A DNA stretch of 5,843 nt from Pseudomonadota bacterium (GTDB taxonomy: Bacteria; Pseudomonadota; Alphaproteobacteria; Rhizobiales; Aestuariivirgaceae), in contig JAEKFU010000624.1 of NCBI GenBank assembly GCA_016522385.1, forward strand, positions 1 to 5,843, read 5' to 3'. Below, in pieces: positions 1 through 4,955 of this stretch (the first letter of the stretch is position 1; each line of letters starts with the position of its first letter). Below the pieces are notes generated by a model. It searched no databases. It saw only the letters and a list, made by a program, of their open reading frames with translations, and was not told the DNA's origin. The translations under genes and the position numbers were made by a program.

Positions 1-430
1 CATCGATACCACCCGGCCTTAACTCGATCACTTCTGCCGTCGGGTTCAGCATGAGCGTGATGTCGGGATGCCGCTGCTGGAATTCCGCGATACGTGGCAT
101 GAGCCACTCCACGGCGAAAGCCGGCGACGTCGTGATCTGCACCGGCCGTGACGCGTCTGCACCTTTAAGCGCTTCGACACCTCGCCGGATTGCACCAAAC
201 CCGTCCTCGAGGCGGCGGGCAAGCGCCGCCCCATCGGGCGTCAGCCGGACGCCGCGCCCTTGGCGGTAGGCAAGCGATATGCCCAGGTACTCTTCCAGCG
301 CCTTGACCTGCTGACGAACGGCCGCATGTGTCACGTTCAGCTGTGACGCCGCCTTTGAATAGCTGCTTGTCTCCGCCAGCGCCGAAAAGGCACGCAGACT
401 GTTGAGGGGCGGAATGTCTGACCAGTCCAT
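1..430 (-). CDS. LysR-family transcriptional regulator (GcvA-like), C-terminal part outside the window
   Basis: The first 143 residues are visible; the rest lies beyond the left edge. Residues about 9-68 are a LysR-type winged helix-turn-helix: an LNSLRAF start, then YSKAASQLNVTHAAVRQQVKAL with LTPDG after it. This is the arrangement of the GcvA/AmpR-like branch. The inducer-binding domain begins near residue 91 (VQITTSPAFAVEWLMPRI) and is cut. ATG at 430 is chosen because the HTH then starts at the usual distance from the N-terminus; the ribosome binding site is weak (GGAAG at 443-447, minus strand). Proteins of this family bind DNA as dimers or tetramers and often control the gene divergent from their own, here the GFA/DUF1059/EctC-like cluster. 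The family is certain; the target and the inducer are inferred or unknown. Confidence 0.93.
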   Translation of the reverse strand, partial: MDWSDIPPLNSLRAFSALAETSSYSKAASQLNVTHAAVRQQVKALEEYLGISLAYRQGRGVRLTPDGAALARRLEDGFGAIRRGVEALKGADASRPVQITTSPAFAVEWLMPRIAEFQQRHPDITLMLNPTAEVIELRPGGID

Positions 431-437
431 ATGGTAG

Positions 438-483
438 TTTTTCTTCCAGTTCAGAAAAATTATTGAGTCGCTTTCGAACGAAA
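438..483. promoter_or_regulatory. Two dyads in the LysR/GFA divergent region, possible operator
   Basis: A perfect 7-base inverted repeat TTTTTCT/AGAAAAA lies at 438-444 and 453-459 with an 8-base centre. A second dyad, TTTCG-AA-CGAAA, lies at 472-483. Both sit between the predicted LysR promoter and the LysR start. LysR proteins commonly bind dyads of T-N11-A type in such spacers and repress themselves, so autoregulation is plausible. No site can be assigned with confidence, and no clear promoter for the plus-strand cluster was found, only AT-rich TATA-like strings at 545-561. Confidence 0.3.
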
Positions 484-491
484 AACTCCCA

Positions 492-520
492 ATAATATCA
501 ACCAATCAAAATGATGACCA
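492..520 (-). promoter_or_regulatory. Putative sigma-70 promoter for the LysR gene
   Basis: On the minus strand TGGTCA (515-520) and TATTAT (492-497) are separated by 17 bases, matching the -35 and -10 consensus at 4 and 5 of 6 positions. Transcription would begin near 485, leaving a leader of about 55 nt before the LysR ATG at 430. The match is by eye only. Confidence 0.4.
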
Positions 521-616
521 GACAACGAGCAATAGCTGGATGTGTATAAAAACTATATATTTTCAGGTCGCGGAATTGACGACGGCCAGCAAGTTCAGCA
601 TGCGAGGTGATCAGAC

Positions 617-1024
617 ATGAACGACAAATCGCAACACCATGACGGCGGCTGCATGTGCGGTGCGGTACGCTATCGGGTTAGCGGACCGCACACTTATTCA
701 GGCATATGCCATTGCGACGATTGCCGGCGTGCAACCGGTGGCGCCTATGTAGCGTGGTTCGGCGCGTCGCCAGAAAACTTCGAGGTAACAAGAGGTGAGA
801 TCACCGAGCATGAATCCTCTCCCGGCATTCGGCGTGGGTTCTGCAGCAAGTGTGGATCATCGCTGACTTTCGGGGGTGAGGGTTGGAACGATATCGCGAT
901 CACCATCGCCTCTCTCGATGACCCCAACGCGATCACGCCGGAATCCAATGTTTTTCTGCGCGAACGCCTTCACTGGGTGAAGTTCAACGAGAACATGCGC
1001 AATTACGATGGTTTTCCAGGATAG
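617..1024 (+). CDS. GFA/CENP-V domain zinc protein (Mss4-like fold), 135 aa
   Basis: Seven cysteines fall in the family pattern: C12 and C14 (GGCMCGAVRY), C31, C33 and C36 (CHCDDCRRATG), and C76 and C79 (FCSKCGSSL). In the family founder, Gfa of Paracoccus, these bind two zinc ions, and the protein was proposed to speed formation of S-hydroxymethylglutathione from glutathione and formaldehyde. Most family members, this one included, have no proven substrate. The length is typical and no signal peptide is seen, so it should be cytoplasmic. The start at 617 has a good Shine-Dalgarno, GAGGTGA at 604-610, six bases before the ATG. It is the first gene of a three-gene cluster, divergent from the LysR gene, with the next ATG 17 bases after its stop. 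Confidence 0.92.
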   Translation: MNDKSQHHDGGCMCGAVRYRVSGPHTYSGICHCDDCRRATGGAYVAWFGASPENFEVTRGEITEHESSPGIRRGFCSKCGSSLTFGGEGWNDIAITIASLDDPNAITPESNVFLRERLHWVKFNENMRNYDGFPG

Positions 1025-1041
1025 ACAGTGGAGTACAGAAA

Positions 1042-1242
1042 ATGACCAAAGCCTATTCATACGCCTGTCGCGATTGTGAAGGCATGGAAGCCTGTCCGGC
1101 GAGTGTTGTCGCCGAAAGCAGGCAGGAAGTCTGGCAACTGATGGGAAATCACGCGCGGATCGCCCATGACGAAAACCCCGACGACTGGGACCAGGAGACG
1201 CGCGATTACCTGGAGACCCTGATCAAGGAGGTCGACGTCTGA
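1042..1242 (+). CDS. DUF1059 family small protein, 66 aa
   Basis: A short soluble protein fitting the DUF1059 pattern: an N-terminal YSYACRDC, then C18, a VVAES strand, a helix, and NHARIAHDE. The potential metal ligands C9, C12, C18, H37 and H42 give a C-x2-C-x5-C plus H-x4-H pattern, which suggests a small zinc site; this is inference, because the family has no established function. The C-terminal half is acidic and helical (DDWDQETRDYLETLIKEVDV). It has a fair Shine-Dalgarno (GGAG at 1030-1033, eight bases before the ATG). It lies 17 bases after the GFA gene and 19 bases before the EctC-like gene, so the three are probably co-transcribed. The protein has no membrane segment. Confidence 0.85.
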   Translation: MTKAYSYACRDCEGMEACPASVVAESRQEVWQLMGNHARIAHDENPDDWDQETRDYLETLIKEVDV

Positions 1243-1261
1243 CCAATCCGAAACTTCGCCC

Positions 1262-1621
1262 ATGATCGTCAAGACGCTGCAGGATGTGTACGGCACCAAA
1301 GGTGAAATGCATGGCGACAAATGGCACAGCATTCGCCTGCTTCACCGGGAGGACGGCATGGGCGCCACGCTGACGGACAGCATCCTCGAAGAGGGGTTCG
1401 AAATGACGCTCTGGCAAAAGAACCACCTGGAGGCGTGTTACTGCCTGGAGGGCGAAGGGACCGTCGAGGAGCTCGACACAGGCACCATCCATGAGATTAG
1501 GGCGGGGACGCTTTACGCAATGAACGAGCATGACCGCCATCGGATCCGTGCCAATACCCGAATGCGCGTGATCTGCACATTCGTACCGGCGCTGACCGGC
1601 ACGCAAGTGCACGATGCATAA
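1262..1621 (+). CDS. EctC-like cupin (ectoine synthase family protein), 119 aa
   Basis: It aligns without gaps to ectoine synthase from the first residue (MIVKTL, then GDKWHSIRLLHREDGMG, NHLEACYC, GEGTVEEL, GTLYAMNEHDRH, ICTFVPALTG, VHD). The EctC iron ligands are all present at the same numbers: E57, Y85 and H93. W21, R25, H55, G64, C105, F107, P109, G113 and H117 are also kept. Four positions that I recall as invariant in true EctC differ: Ser40 for Thr, Gln52 for Tyr, Met87 for Leu and Gln115 for Glu. It also ends right after VHDA, where EctC usually has about ten more residues. True EctC cyclises N-gamma-acetyl-diaminobutyrate to ectoine; no ectA, ectB or ask_ect is nearby. I therefore call it an orphan EctC-like enzyme of unknown substrate. 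The start fits homology, although no Shine-Dalgarno lies close to it. Confidence 0.88.
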   Translation: MIVKTLQDVYGTKGEMHGDKWHSIRLLHREDGMGATLTDSILEEGFEMTLWQKNHLEACYCLEGEGTVEELDTGTIHEIRAGTLYAMNEHDRHRIRANTRMRVICTFVPALTGTQVHDA

Positions 1622-1772
1622 GGGTCTTTGCAAACGCCGTCTACTGGCAAATGAGCTTCAGCTGAACAGTTGCGGAGCATGACGGCTTTGCCCCTGAAGT
1701 CGAGCGTGTCCCGCAGGGAGCGAAAACGTCCGTTCATTGTCGCATGTGGAGGTTTACCGTTAGCACAACAGC
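1622..1772. other. Spacer between two convergent genes, no gene seen
   Basis: This 151-base spacer lies between the ends of the EctC-like gene (plus) and the secreted-protein gene (minus). It holds a perfect 10-base palindrome, TTCAGCTGAA at 1657-1666, but no hairpin followed by a T run, so no rho-independent terminator is evident for either gene. Confidence 0.5.
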
Positions 1773-2078
1773 CTATCGGTTGTAGTTCTTGCGACCGCCT
1801 TTTGACGGGTTTGTAACATCCACGTAACAAATCACCATTCCGTCGGCACGGATTCGCACCCTTTGAACATTGCTTGTTCCGTACCTCTTACGGCAGAGCT
1901 TCAAAGCCTCGATATGTGACATCCTGGACTTTCGTTTGCGCTTGGATTTTTGGGCGAAAAGCATGACCCCGTCCTCGCTTAAACGTACGGAACTTACATC
2001 GGTGTGGAATGCGGCGGCGGGTTTCGACAGGAACACAATTGCCACGATGATGGACGTGGCGAGGATGCGATACAACAA
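1773..2078 (-). CDS. Small secreted or periplasmic hypothetical protein, 101 aa
   Basis: I do not recognise a named family. The N-terminus is a clear signal peptide: a short n-region with R4, a hydrophobic core at residues 5-18 (ILATSIIVAIVFLS), and an AAA cleavage site near 21-23. The mature part has a very basic stretch, KSKRKRKSR at 44-52, then HIEALKLCRKRYG and VRIRADGMVICYV. The two cysteines, C62 and C84, could form a disulfide in the periplasm. No ATG is available upstream before an in-frame stop at about 2124, so the start must be TTG at 2078 or 2075, with a weak ribosome binding site. The intact signal peptide and ordered charge pattern argue that it is a real gene. A TTGA-N6-TCAA box lies about 70 bases upstream, suggesting low-oxygen control. 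Confidence 0.65.
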   Translation of the reverse strand: MLYRILATSIIVAIVFLSKPAAAFHTDVSSVRLSEDGVMLFAQKSKRKRKSRMSHIEALKLCRKRYGTSNVQRVRIRADGMVICYVDVTNPSKGGRKNYNR

Positions 2079-2142
2079 GATGAGTTCTGACTTTCGATAA
2101 TGCGAATTCTGCAGACTTAAGCACTATCGTGCCCGAATTGCG

Positions 2143-2156
2143 TTGACCTGCATCAA
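2143..2156 (-). promoter_or_regulatory. FNR/FnrL/FixK-type box upstream of the secreted-protein gene
   Basis: The sequence TTGACCTGCATCAA is a perfect match to TTGA-N6-TCAA, the site of CRP/FNR-family oxygen-responsive regulators in alphaproteobacteria, and matches TTGAT-N4-ATCAA at 9 of 10 positions. Its centre is about 71 bases upstream of the TTG at 2078. If it activates from -41.5, transcription would start near 2108. The -10 region there is poor (TTAAGT on the minus strand). The site lies between the upstream terminator and the gene, as a promoter should. Confidence 0.5.
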
Positions 2157-2170
2157 GCAGCTCATTTGGC

Positions 2171-2203
2171 CAAACAAAAAGCGCCACGGATTTCTCCGGG
2201 CGC
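2171..2203 (-). terminator. Rho-independent terminator for minus-strand transcription
   Basis: Read on the minus strand, GCGCC-CGGA, a GAAA loop, TCCG, one bulged T, and GGCGC form a 9-pair stem with a stable tetraloop, followed directly by TTTTTGTTT (2180-2172). On the plus strand no T run follows, so it acts on transcripts coming from higher coordinates. The only open frame leading to it is the weak one ending at 2226. Confidence 0.75.
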
Positions 2204-2225
2204 ACTTCTGAAGTTGAATTTCTGG

Positions 2226-2588
2226 CTACATTTTTCTGTCGCGCCCGTCAAGGGGCCGATTGAAACTGTCGTGGAAAACGCGATCTTGCAGACCCGTTGC
2301 GATGATGGCTTTGATCCTCTCGGCACAGGGGGCCGACCTGTTGCCCTTTTCAAAACCAGATTTCAAAGCCCCCCTGTGGGGGTTGGGGGCATCTGTATCT
2401 GTATGGCATAGCGAACGTACTGCGACCGTTACGCATCCGTAGTGCGCGGCAATGCGCGAAGGCGAAATTTGCCCCATTTCGGGTTCTGCGAATATCCTTG
2501 TGCCGAGTCCGTTTCGCCCCTGATAGGGGTCGAAAATCAGGAAGTTTCTCCAGGCCCGGAAAGTGCCGATAGCTGCCGTATCGGCCAT
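2226..2588 (-). CDS. Weak hypothetical reading frame, 120 aa, possibly not a gene
   Basis: This is the longest open frame in the 1-kb stretch between the secreted-protein gene and the XRE gene. It begins at an ATG and ends 22 bases before a good same-strand terminator, which is the main reason to list it. I see no family motif, no signal peptide and no Shine-Dalgarno before the ATG. Codon choice is only mildly biased, with several AGG, AGA and ATA codons unlike the neighbouring genes. The frame is crossed by the G-rich hairpin at 2368-2390 and the hairpins at 2512-2535 and 2565-2585. It may instead be part of a non-coding transcript or decayed sequence. Confidence 0.2.
   Translation of the reverse strand: MADTAAIGTFRAWRNFLIFDPYQGRNGLGTRIFAEPEMGQISPSRIAAHYGCVTVAVRSLCHTDTDAPNPHRGALKSGFEKGNRSAPCAERIKAIIATGLQDRVFHDSFNRPLDGRDRKM
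2368..2390. repeat. G/C-run hairpin with two alternative pairings
   Basis: GCCCCCC (2368-2374) can pair with GGGGG at 2378-2382 across TGT, or GCCCCC (2368-2373) with GGGGGC at 2385-2390 across a larger loop. The two G5 runs are separated by TT. On the minus strand only TTT follows, so it is a poor terminator. Confidence 0.5.
2512..2535. repeat. Imperfect hairpin TTTCGCCCC/GGGG-T-CGAAA
   Basis: TTTCGCCCC at 2512-2520 pairs with GGGG (2526-2529) and CGAAA (2531-2535) with one bulged T and a five-base loop TGATA. No T run follows on either strand, so it is not a rho-independent terminator. Confidence 0.5.
2565..2585. repeat. Perfect 7-base inverted repeat GCCGATA/TATCGGC
   Basis: The arms at 2565-2571 and 2579-2585 flank a seven-base loop. 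A further AAA/TTT pairing outside a two-base mismatch (2560-2562 with 2588-2590) lengthens the stem. No T run follows. It is one of several structured elements in this gene-poor stretch. Confidence 0.5.
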
Positions 2589-2722
2589 TTGCCGGGTTCG
2601 GCGGGAAATGCCCCTACCCGACTCTCCGACCGCTCACTTCCAGGCGCGCCGGTGCCTCTTGCTGGCTTTCCGCTCTAGGGTCTGAACTTGGACGATCAGA
2701 AAATGTTTCCGACGTCACTCGA

Positions 2723-2778
2723 TCGGACAGCTGACTGCGCCGGGCCAATTCGATTTGAGCCATGTCAAATCTGTCCGA
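2723..2778. repeat. Composite inverted repeat with a 22-base one-sided insertion
   Basis: The right arm TCAAATCTGTCCGA (2765-2778) is continuous. Its partners on the left, TCGGACAG (2723-2730) and ATTTGA (2753-2758), are separated by 22 bases. Removing those 22 bases would give a perfect 14-pair stem around the six-base loop GCCATG. It could be a structured RNA element or a dyad interrupted by a short insertion. Confidence 0.55.
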
Positions 2779-3226
2779 CAGGCAGTTTGGTAACCTTTGC
2801 CAAGTTCCGGAGTTGTCGCTGCGAGGGGCGATGGGCACTGGCACGTTCAATCAGGGGCAAAGCCTCCGACAAGCCGCTATGTCATTTGCCTGGTTCTTGA
2901 ATCGGCAAGGGCACACGCGAAGCGATTGCTCCTGCCCGTCCTGGTGACGACATACCCGAGTTCTGTCGGCAAAGACCCGGGTCGCCATTCGCCGTTTTAC
3001 AACCACCGGTCAAATCATATGCCCCCCGGTACTGGGGTCGTGTCAACGGGGAAATCTGGGGATACTGTGTCCTAAGAGGAGACCCGAGTTCGTATTCTTT
3101 GGCGCAAGAGCTGGCAGACTTGGACAGATTCATAAGAAGGGAAAGGCGCGACAGTGGATTCTACCGATGACGCAATTGGATCCCACCTTAGCTAAAGACG
3201 CATGTATCGGAATAAATCTCACATTG

Positions 3227-3604
3227 CTATGCAGCAAGTGAATCAAGCTCTTCGTCAATTCTCCGCATGTTCTCGAGGTCTCGGGCTATCTCATTGCTCA
3301 ATTCGGTCACTTCGCGTTGCAATGCACCCAGCCTGGCGACCTTGACTTCCAATTTTCCCAAGCGATTAGGTGCGTCGGAGATTGTGTCGTACTTATCCTG
3401 ACCTGTAAGAAGCCAGGTCATCGAGACTCCCAGCACTCCAGCCAACAACTGAAGTTTATTGGGCCGCGGAGCGGCACGATCACTTTCCCAGCTCTTCAGC
3501 GTACTCTTGGCTATCGCGGCCCGCAAAGCTGCCTGTTCGATAGTGAGCCCCACCGCCACTCTAGCTTCGGCAATACGCAGTCCTATTGAATTGTGCTCCG
3601 ACAA
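3227..3604 (-). CDS. XRE-family helix-turn-helix protein with C-terminal coiled coil, 125 aa
   Basis: Residues about 8-68 are an HTH_3/XRE domain: LRIAEARVAVGLTIEQAALR, then STLKSWESDRAAPRPNKL and LAGVLGVSMTWLLTG, close to short alphaproteobacterial XRE proteins. Residues about 85-124 form a coiled coil; heptad positions hold L, V, I, M, L at a (92, 99, 106, 113, 120) and L, L, D, I, L at d (95-123), suggesting dimerisation. I choose TTG at 3604 because AAGGAG (3611-3616, minus strand) lies six bases before it and the HTH then starts at residue 8, as is usual. A longer frame with ATG at 3691 or 3676 exists, but neither has a good ribosome binding site and the extra residues look unlike the family. 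Targets are unknown. It may regulate itself, as many XRE proteins do. No toxin partner or phage gene is adjacent. Confidence 0.8.
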   Translation of the reverse strand: MSEHNSIGLRIAEARVAVGLTIEQAALRAAIAKSTLKSWESDRAAPRPNKLQLLAGVLGVSMTWLLTGQDKYDTISDAPNRLGKLEVKVARLGALQREVTELSNEIARDLENMRRIDEELDSLAA

Positions 3605-3872
3605 AGTCAGCTCCTTCAGCTTCTGGTGTCCAATTGTGTTTTTTGCGAATCGTGGAAAGTGATGGTGATATCCCATTGCAAATCCCAACATCAACGCGGC
3701 ACATCAAATTGGGCGCAGATGTCGCAGGGTAAGTGTGGAAAACCAACGGCCACAGTGTCAGAGTCTGCAATGCTCGTCTAGAGCGTCATCGATGAGTCTG
3801 GGAAAATGACTTTATCAACACGATCTGCCATGTGTGGACGCTGTCGCCAGACCCGGAAGAAAGTGTCGATCA
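3605..3872. other. Spacer between the XRE and dehalogenase genes
   Basis: Both flanking genes are on the minus strand, so this holds the 3' region of the dehalogenase gene and the promoter of the XRE gene. A weak candidate is TTGATG (3689-3694) and TATCAC (3665-3670) with 18 bases between, minus strand. No terminator hairpin with a T run was seen after the dehalogenase stop. Confidence 0.35.
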
Positions 3873-4769
3873 CTATTGGCGGGACCATGCTGAGAGTGCT
3901 GCCCGCGCAACGATATCGCCATCTTCTTGGACAAAGTGCCCTGTCTCAGGCAACAGCAAGGGCGCTCGCGAAATGCATAGTATCTGGCTCATTCGCTCCA
4001 TCAACCGAGGTGTAATGAGAATGTCCTTCATGCCAACGGCCATGAAACTATCGCCATGCCAGCGCGATCCAAACCACTTGGCAGCCCGCTTCGAGATATC
4101 CACGCCTTCCATGTCGGGCTCTGTCATCACGAGCTCTGGAAATCGACGCACCCCTGCCCTGAACTTCCGGCCGGGAAAAGGCGCGGCATAGGCGGCAGCC
4201 TCTTTGTCCGACAAATTGGGGGCATAGCGTTGCATCAGCGCCGCAAGGTCATAGTCAGGATTTTCACGATGAAAAGCTTTCCACTCCTCAAACCCTTGGC
4301 TGGACCCACCGCCAAGTCCAAGAACCGTATTCATAATCAGCATGCGCTCAAATCGTTCCGGCATGTCCTGCGGTATTGTCAGGCCGAGAAGCCCGCCCCA
4401 GTCTTGGCAGACCAACGTTATGTGCTGCAGATCCAACCGCTCGATCAATGCGATGAGTGAGTTGCGATGGAAGCTAAACGTGTACACAGCCTCGTCTACG
4501 GGCTTGTCTGACTGCCCAAAGCCAAACAGATCCGGGACAACAACCCTCGCGCCGGCATGCAGGAAAACCGGGACCATCTTGCGATAGAGATAACCCCATG
4601 TCGGCTGTCCGTGGAGGCAAAGAAACACCGGCGCATCCTTTGGTCCTTCGTCCAGATATGCCATCCGCATCCCTTCGTATGACGGTAGATCTGTTGCGAA
4701 ACAGGGGTTCCAAATCCAATTGGGGAGGTCTCTAAATCGTTCTTTTGGCGTTCTAACTGCTTCGATCAT
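3873..4769 (-). CDS. Haloalkane dehalogenase, DhlA-like (subfamily HLD-I), 298 aa
   Basis: An alpha/beta-hydrolase that should hydrolyse a carbon-halogen bond to an alcohol plus halide in the cytoplasm. It aligns with DhlA of Xanthobacter from the first residue (MIEAVRTPKERF). Using ATG 4769, the nucleophile is D123 in CQDWGG, the acid D249 in GMKDILIT and the base H278 in GHFVQE. The halide-holding tryptophans are W124 and W163 (GFEEW). The oxyanion-hole motif is HGQPTW (53-58), with Gln55 where DhlA has Glu56. The PDLFGFGQSDKP and YAAPFP motifs are intact. It is about 12 residues shorter than DhlA because the start of the cap domain, between N147 and W163, lacks the VTQPA-repeat segment. 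TTG at 4808 would add 13 residues, but the homology and an AGGG before ATG 4769 favour the latter. The real substrate is unknown, and fluoroacetate dehalogenases are a more distant alternative. Confidence 0.92.
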   Translation of the reverse strand: MIEAVRTPKERFRDLPNWIWNPCFATDLPSYEGMRMAYLDEGPKDAPVFLCLHGQPTWGYLYRKMVPVFLHAGARVVVPDLFGFGQSDKPVDEAVYTFSFHRNSLIALIERLDLQHITLVCQDWGGLLGLTIPQDMPERFERMLIMNTVLGLGGGSSQGFEEWKAFHRENPDYDLAALMQRYAPNLSDKEAAAYAAPFPGRKFRAGVRRFPELVMTEPDMEGVDISKRAAKWFGSRWHGDSFMAVGMKDILITPRLMERMSQILCISRAPLLLPETGHFVQEDGDIVARAALSAWSRQ

Positions 4770-4808
4770 TCGCCGAACCCTTTTCAGTTTGACCGTCGCC
4801 AGGACCAA

Positions 4809-4823
4809 AATTGCAGAATTGCA
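4809..4823. repeat. Tandem AATTGCA repeat at the predicted dehalogenase transcription start
   Basis: AATTGCA occurs at 4809-4815 and again at 4817-4823 with one base between. On the minus strand this reads TGCAATT-C-TGCAATT. It overlaps the predicted start point, where a repressor could act. No regulator gene is adjacent except the XRE gene downstream. Confidence 0.4.
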
Positions 4824-4825
4824 CT

Positions 4826-4853
4826 ATTGTAGAAAAGCTTCAGATTGTTTCAT
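4826..4853 (-). promoter_or_regulatory. Putative promoter of the dehalogenase gene
   Basis: On the minus strand ATGAAA (4848-4853) and TACAAT (4826-4831) are 16 bases apart, matching the -35 and -10 consensus at 4 and 5 of 6 positions. Transcription would begin near 4819, about 50 bases before the ATG at 4769. Confidence 0.45.
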
Positions 4854-4955
4854 GCCGGCTCTGAATTTCTACTCTGCCCTGTGAGGGTTCAAAAGACACG
4901 CTCTAGCTGAACGGCGGCTGCATTGGTCCGGGAAGCGCCAACTCCGGTCTACCCA

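Larger units (their letters stand above)
2204..3226. other. About 1 kb without a recognisable gene, rich in hairpins and short repeats
   Basis: Apart from the weak frame at 2226-2588, no coding sequence with a family signature, start and ribosome binding site was found on either strand. Dyads are frequent: 2368-2390, 2512-2535, 2565-2585 and 2723-2778. A 10-base direct repeat ACCCGAGTTC lies at 2954-2963 and 3082-3091. On the plus strand, 2901-3170 is open without any usual start codon and would end in SLAQELADLDRFIRRERRD. It carries several AGA/AGG codons and may be a gene remnant or chance. No transposase gene is present. Confidence 0.6.

Noticed and set aside
1223..1633. 136-codon open frame on the minus strand
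   Set aside because: It is antisense to the EctC-like gene, whose family match over its full length is strong; the minus frame has no recognisable motif.
1657..1666. 10-base palindrome TTCAGCTGAA as a terminator
   Set aside because: There is no loop and no T run on either side.
2166..2411. 81-codon plus-strand frame starting at TTG
   Set aside because: It runs through the minus-strand terminator and the G-run hairpin, lacks a ribosome binding site and shows no third-position bias or family motif.
2797..3075. 92-codon plus-strand frame ending in VSTGKSGDTVS
   Set aside because: No family motif, no start signal, and overlapping open frames of equal quality exist in the same stretch. It may be chance in a gene-poor region.
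2260..3100. CRISPR array or tandem repeats in the structured gene-poor region
   Set aside because: The dyads differ in sequence and no regularly spaced repeat unit is present.
2882..3133. 83-codon minus-strand frame
   Set aside because: Composition is low in typical protein patterns, it has no ribosome binding site, and it overlaps the other weak frames here.
3832..4191. 119-codon plus-strand frame with a coding-like start (MWTLSPDPEESVDHYW)
   Set aside because: Most of it is antisense to the dehalogenase, there is no ribosome binding site, and an in-frame stop lies close upstream.
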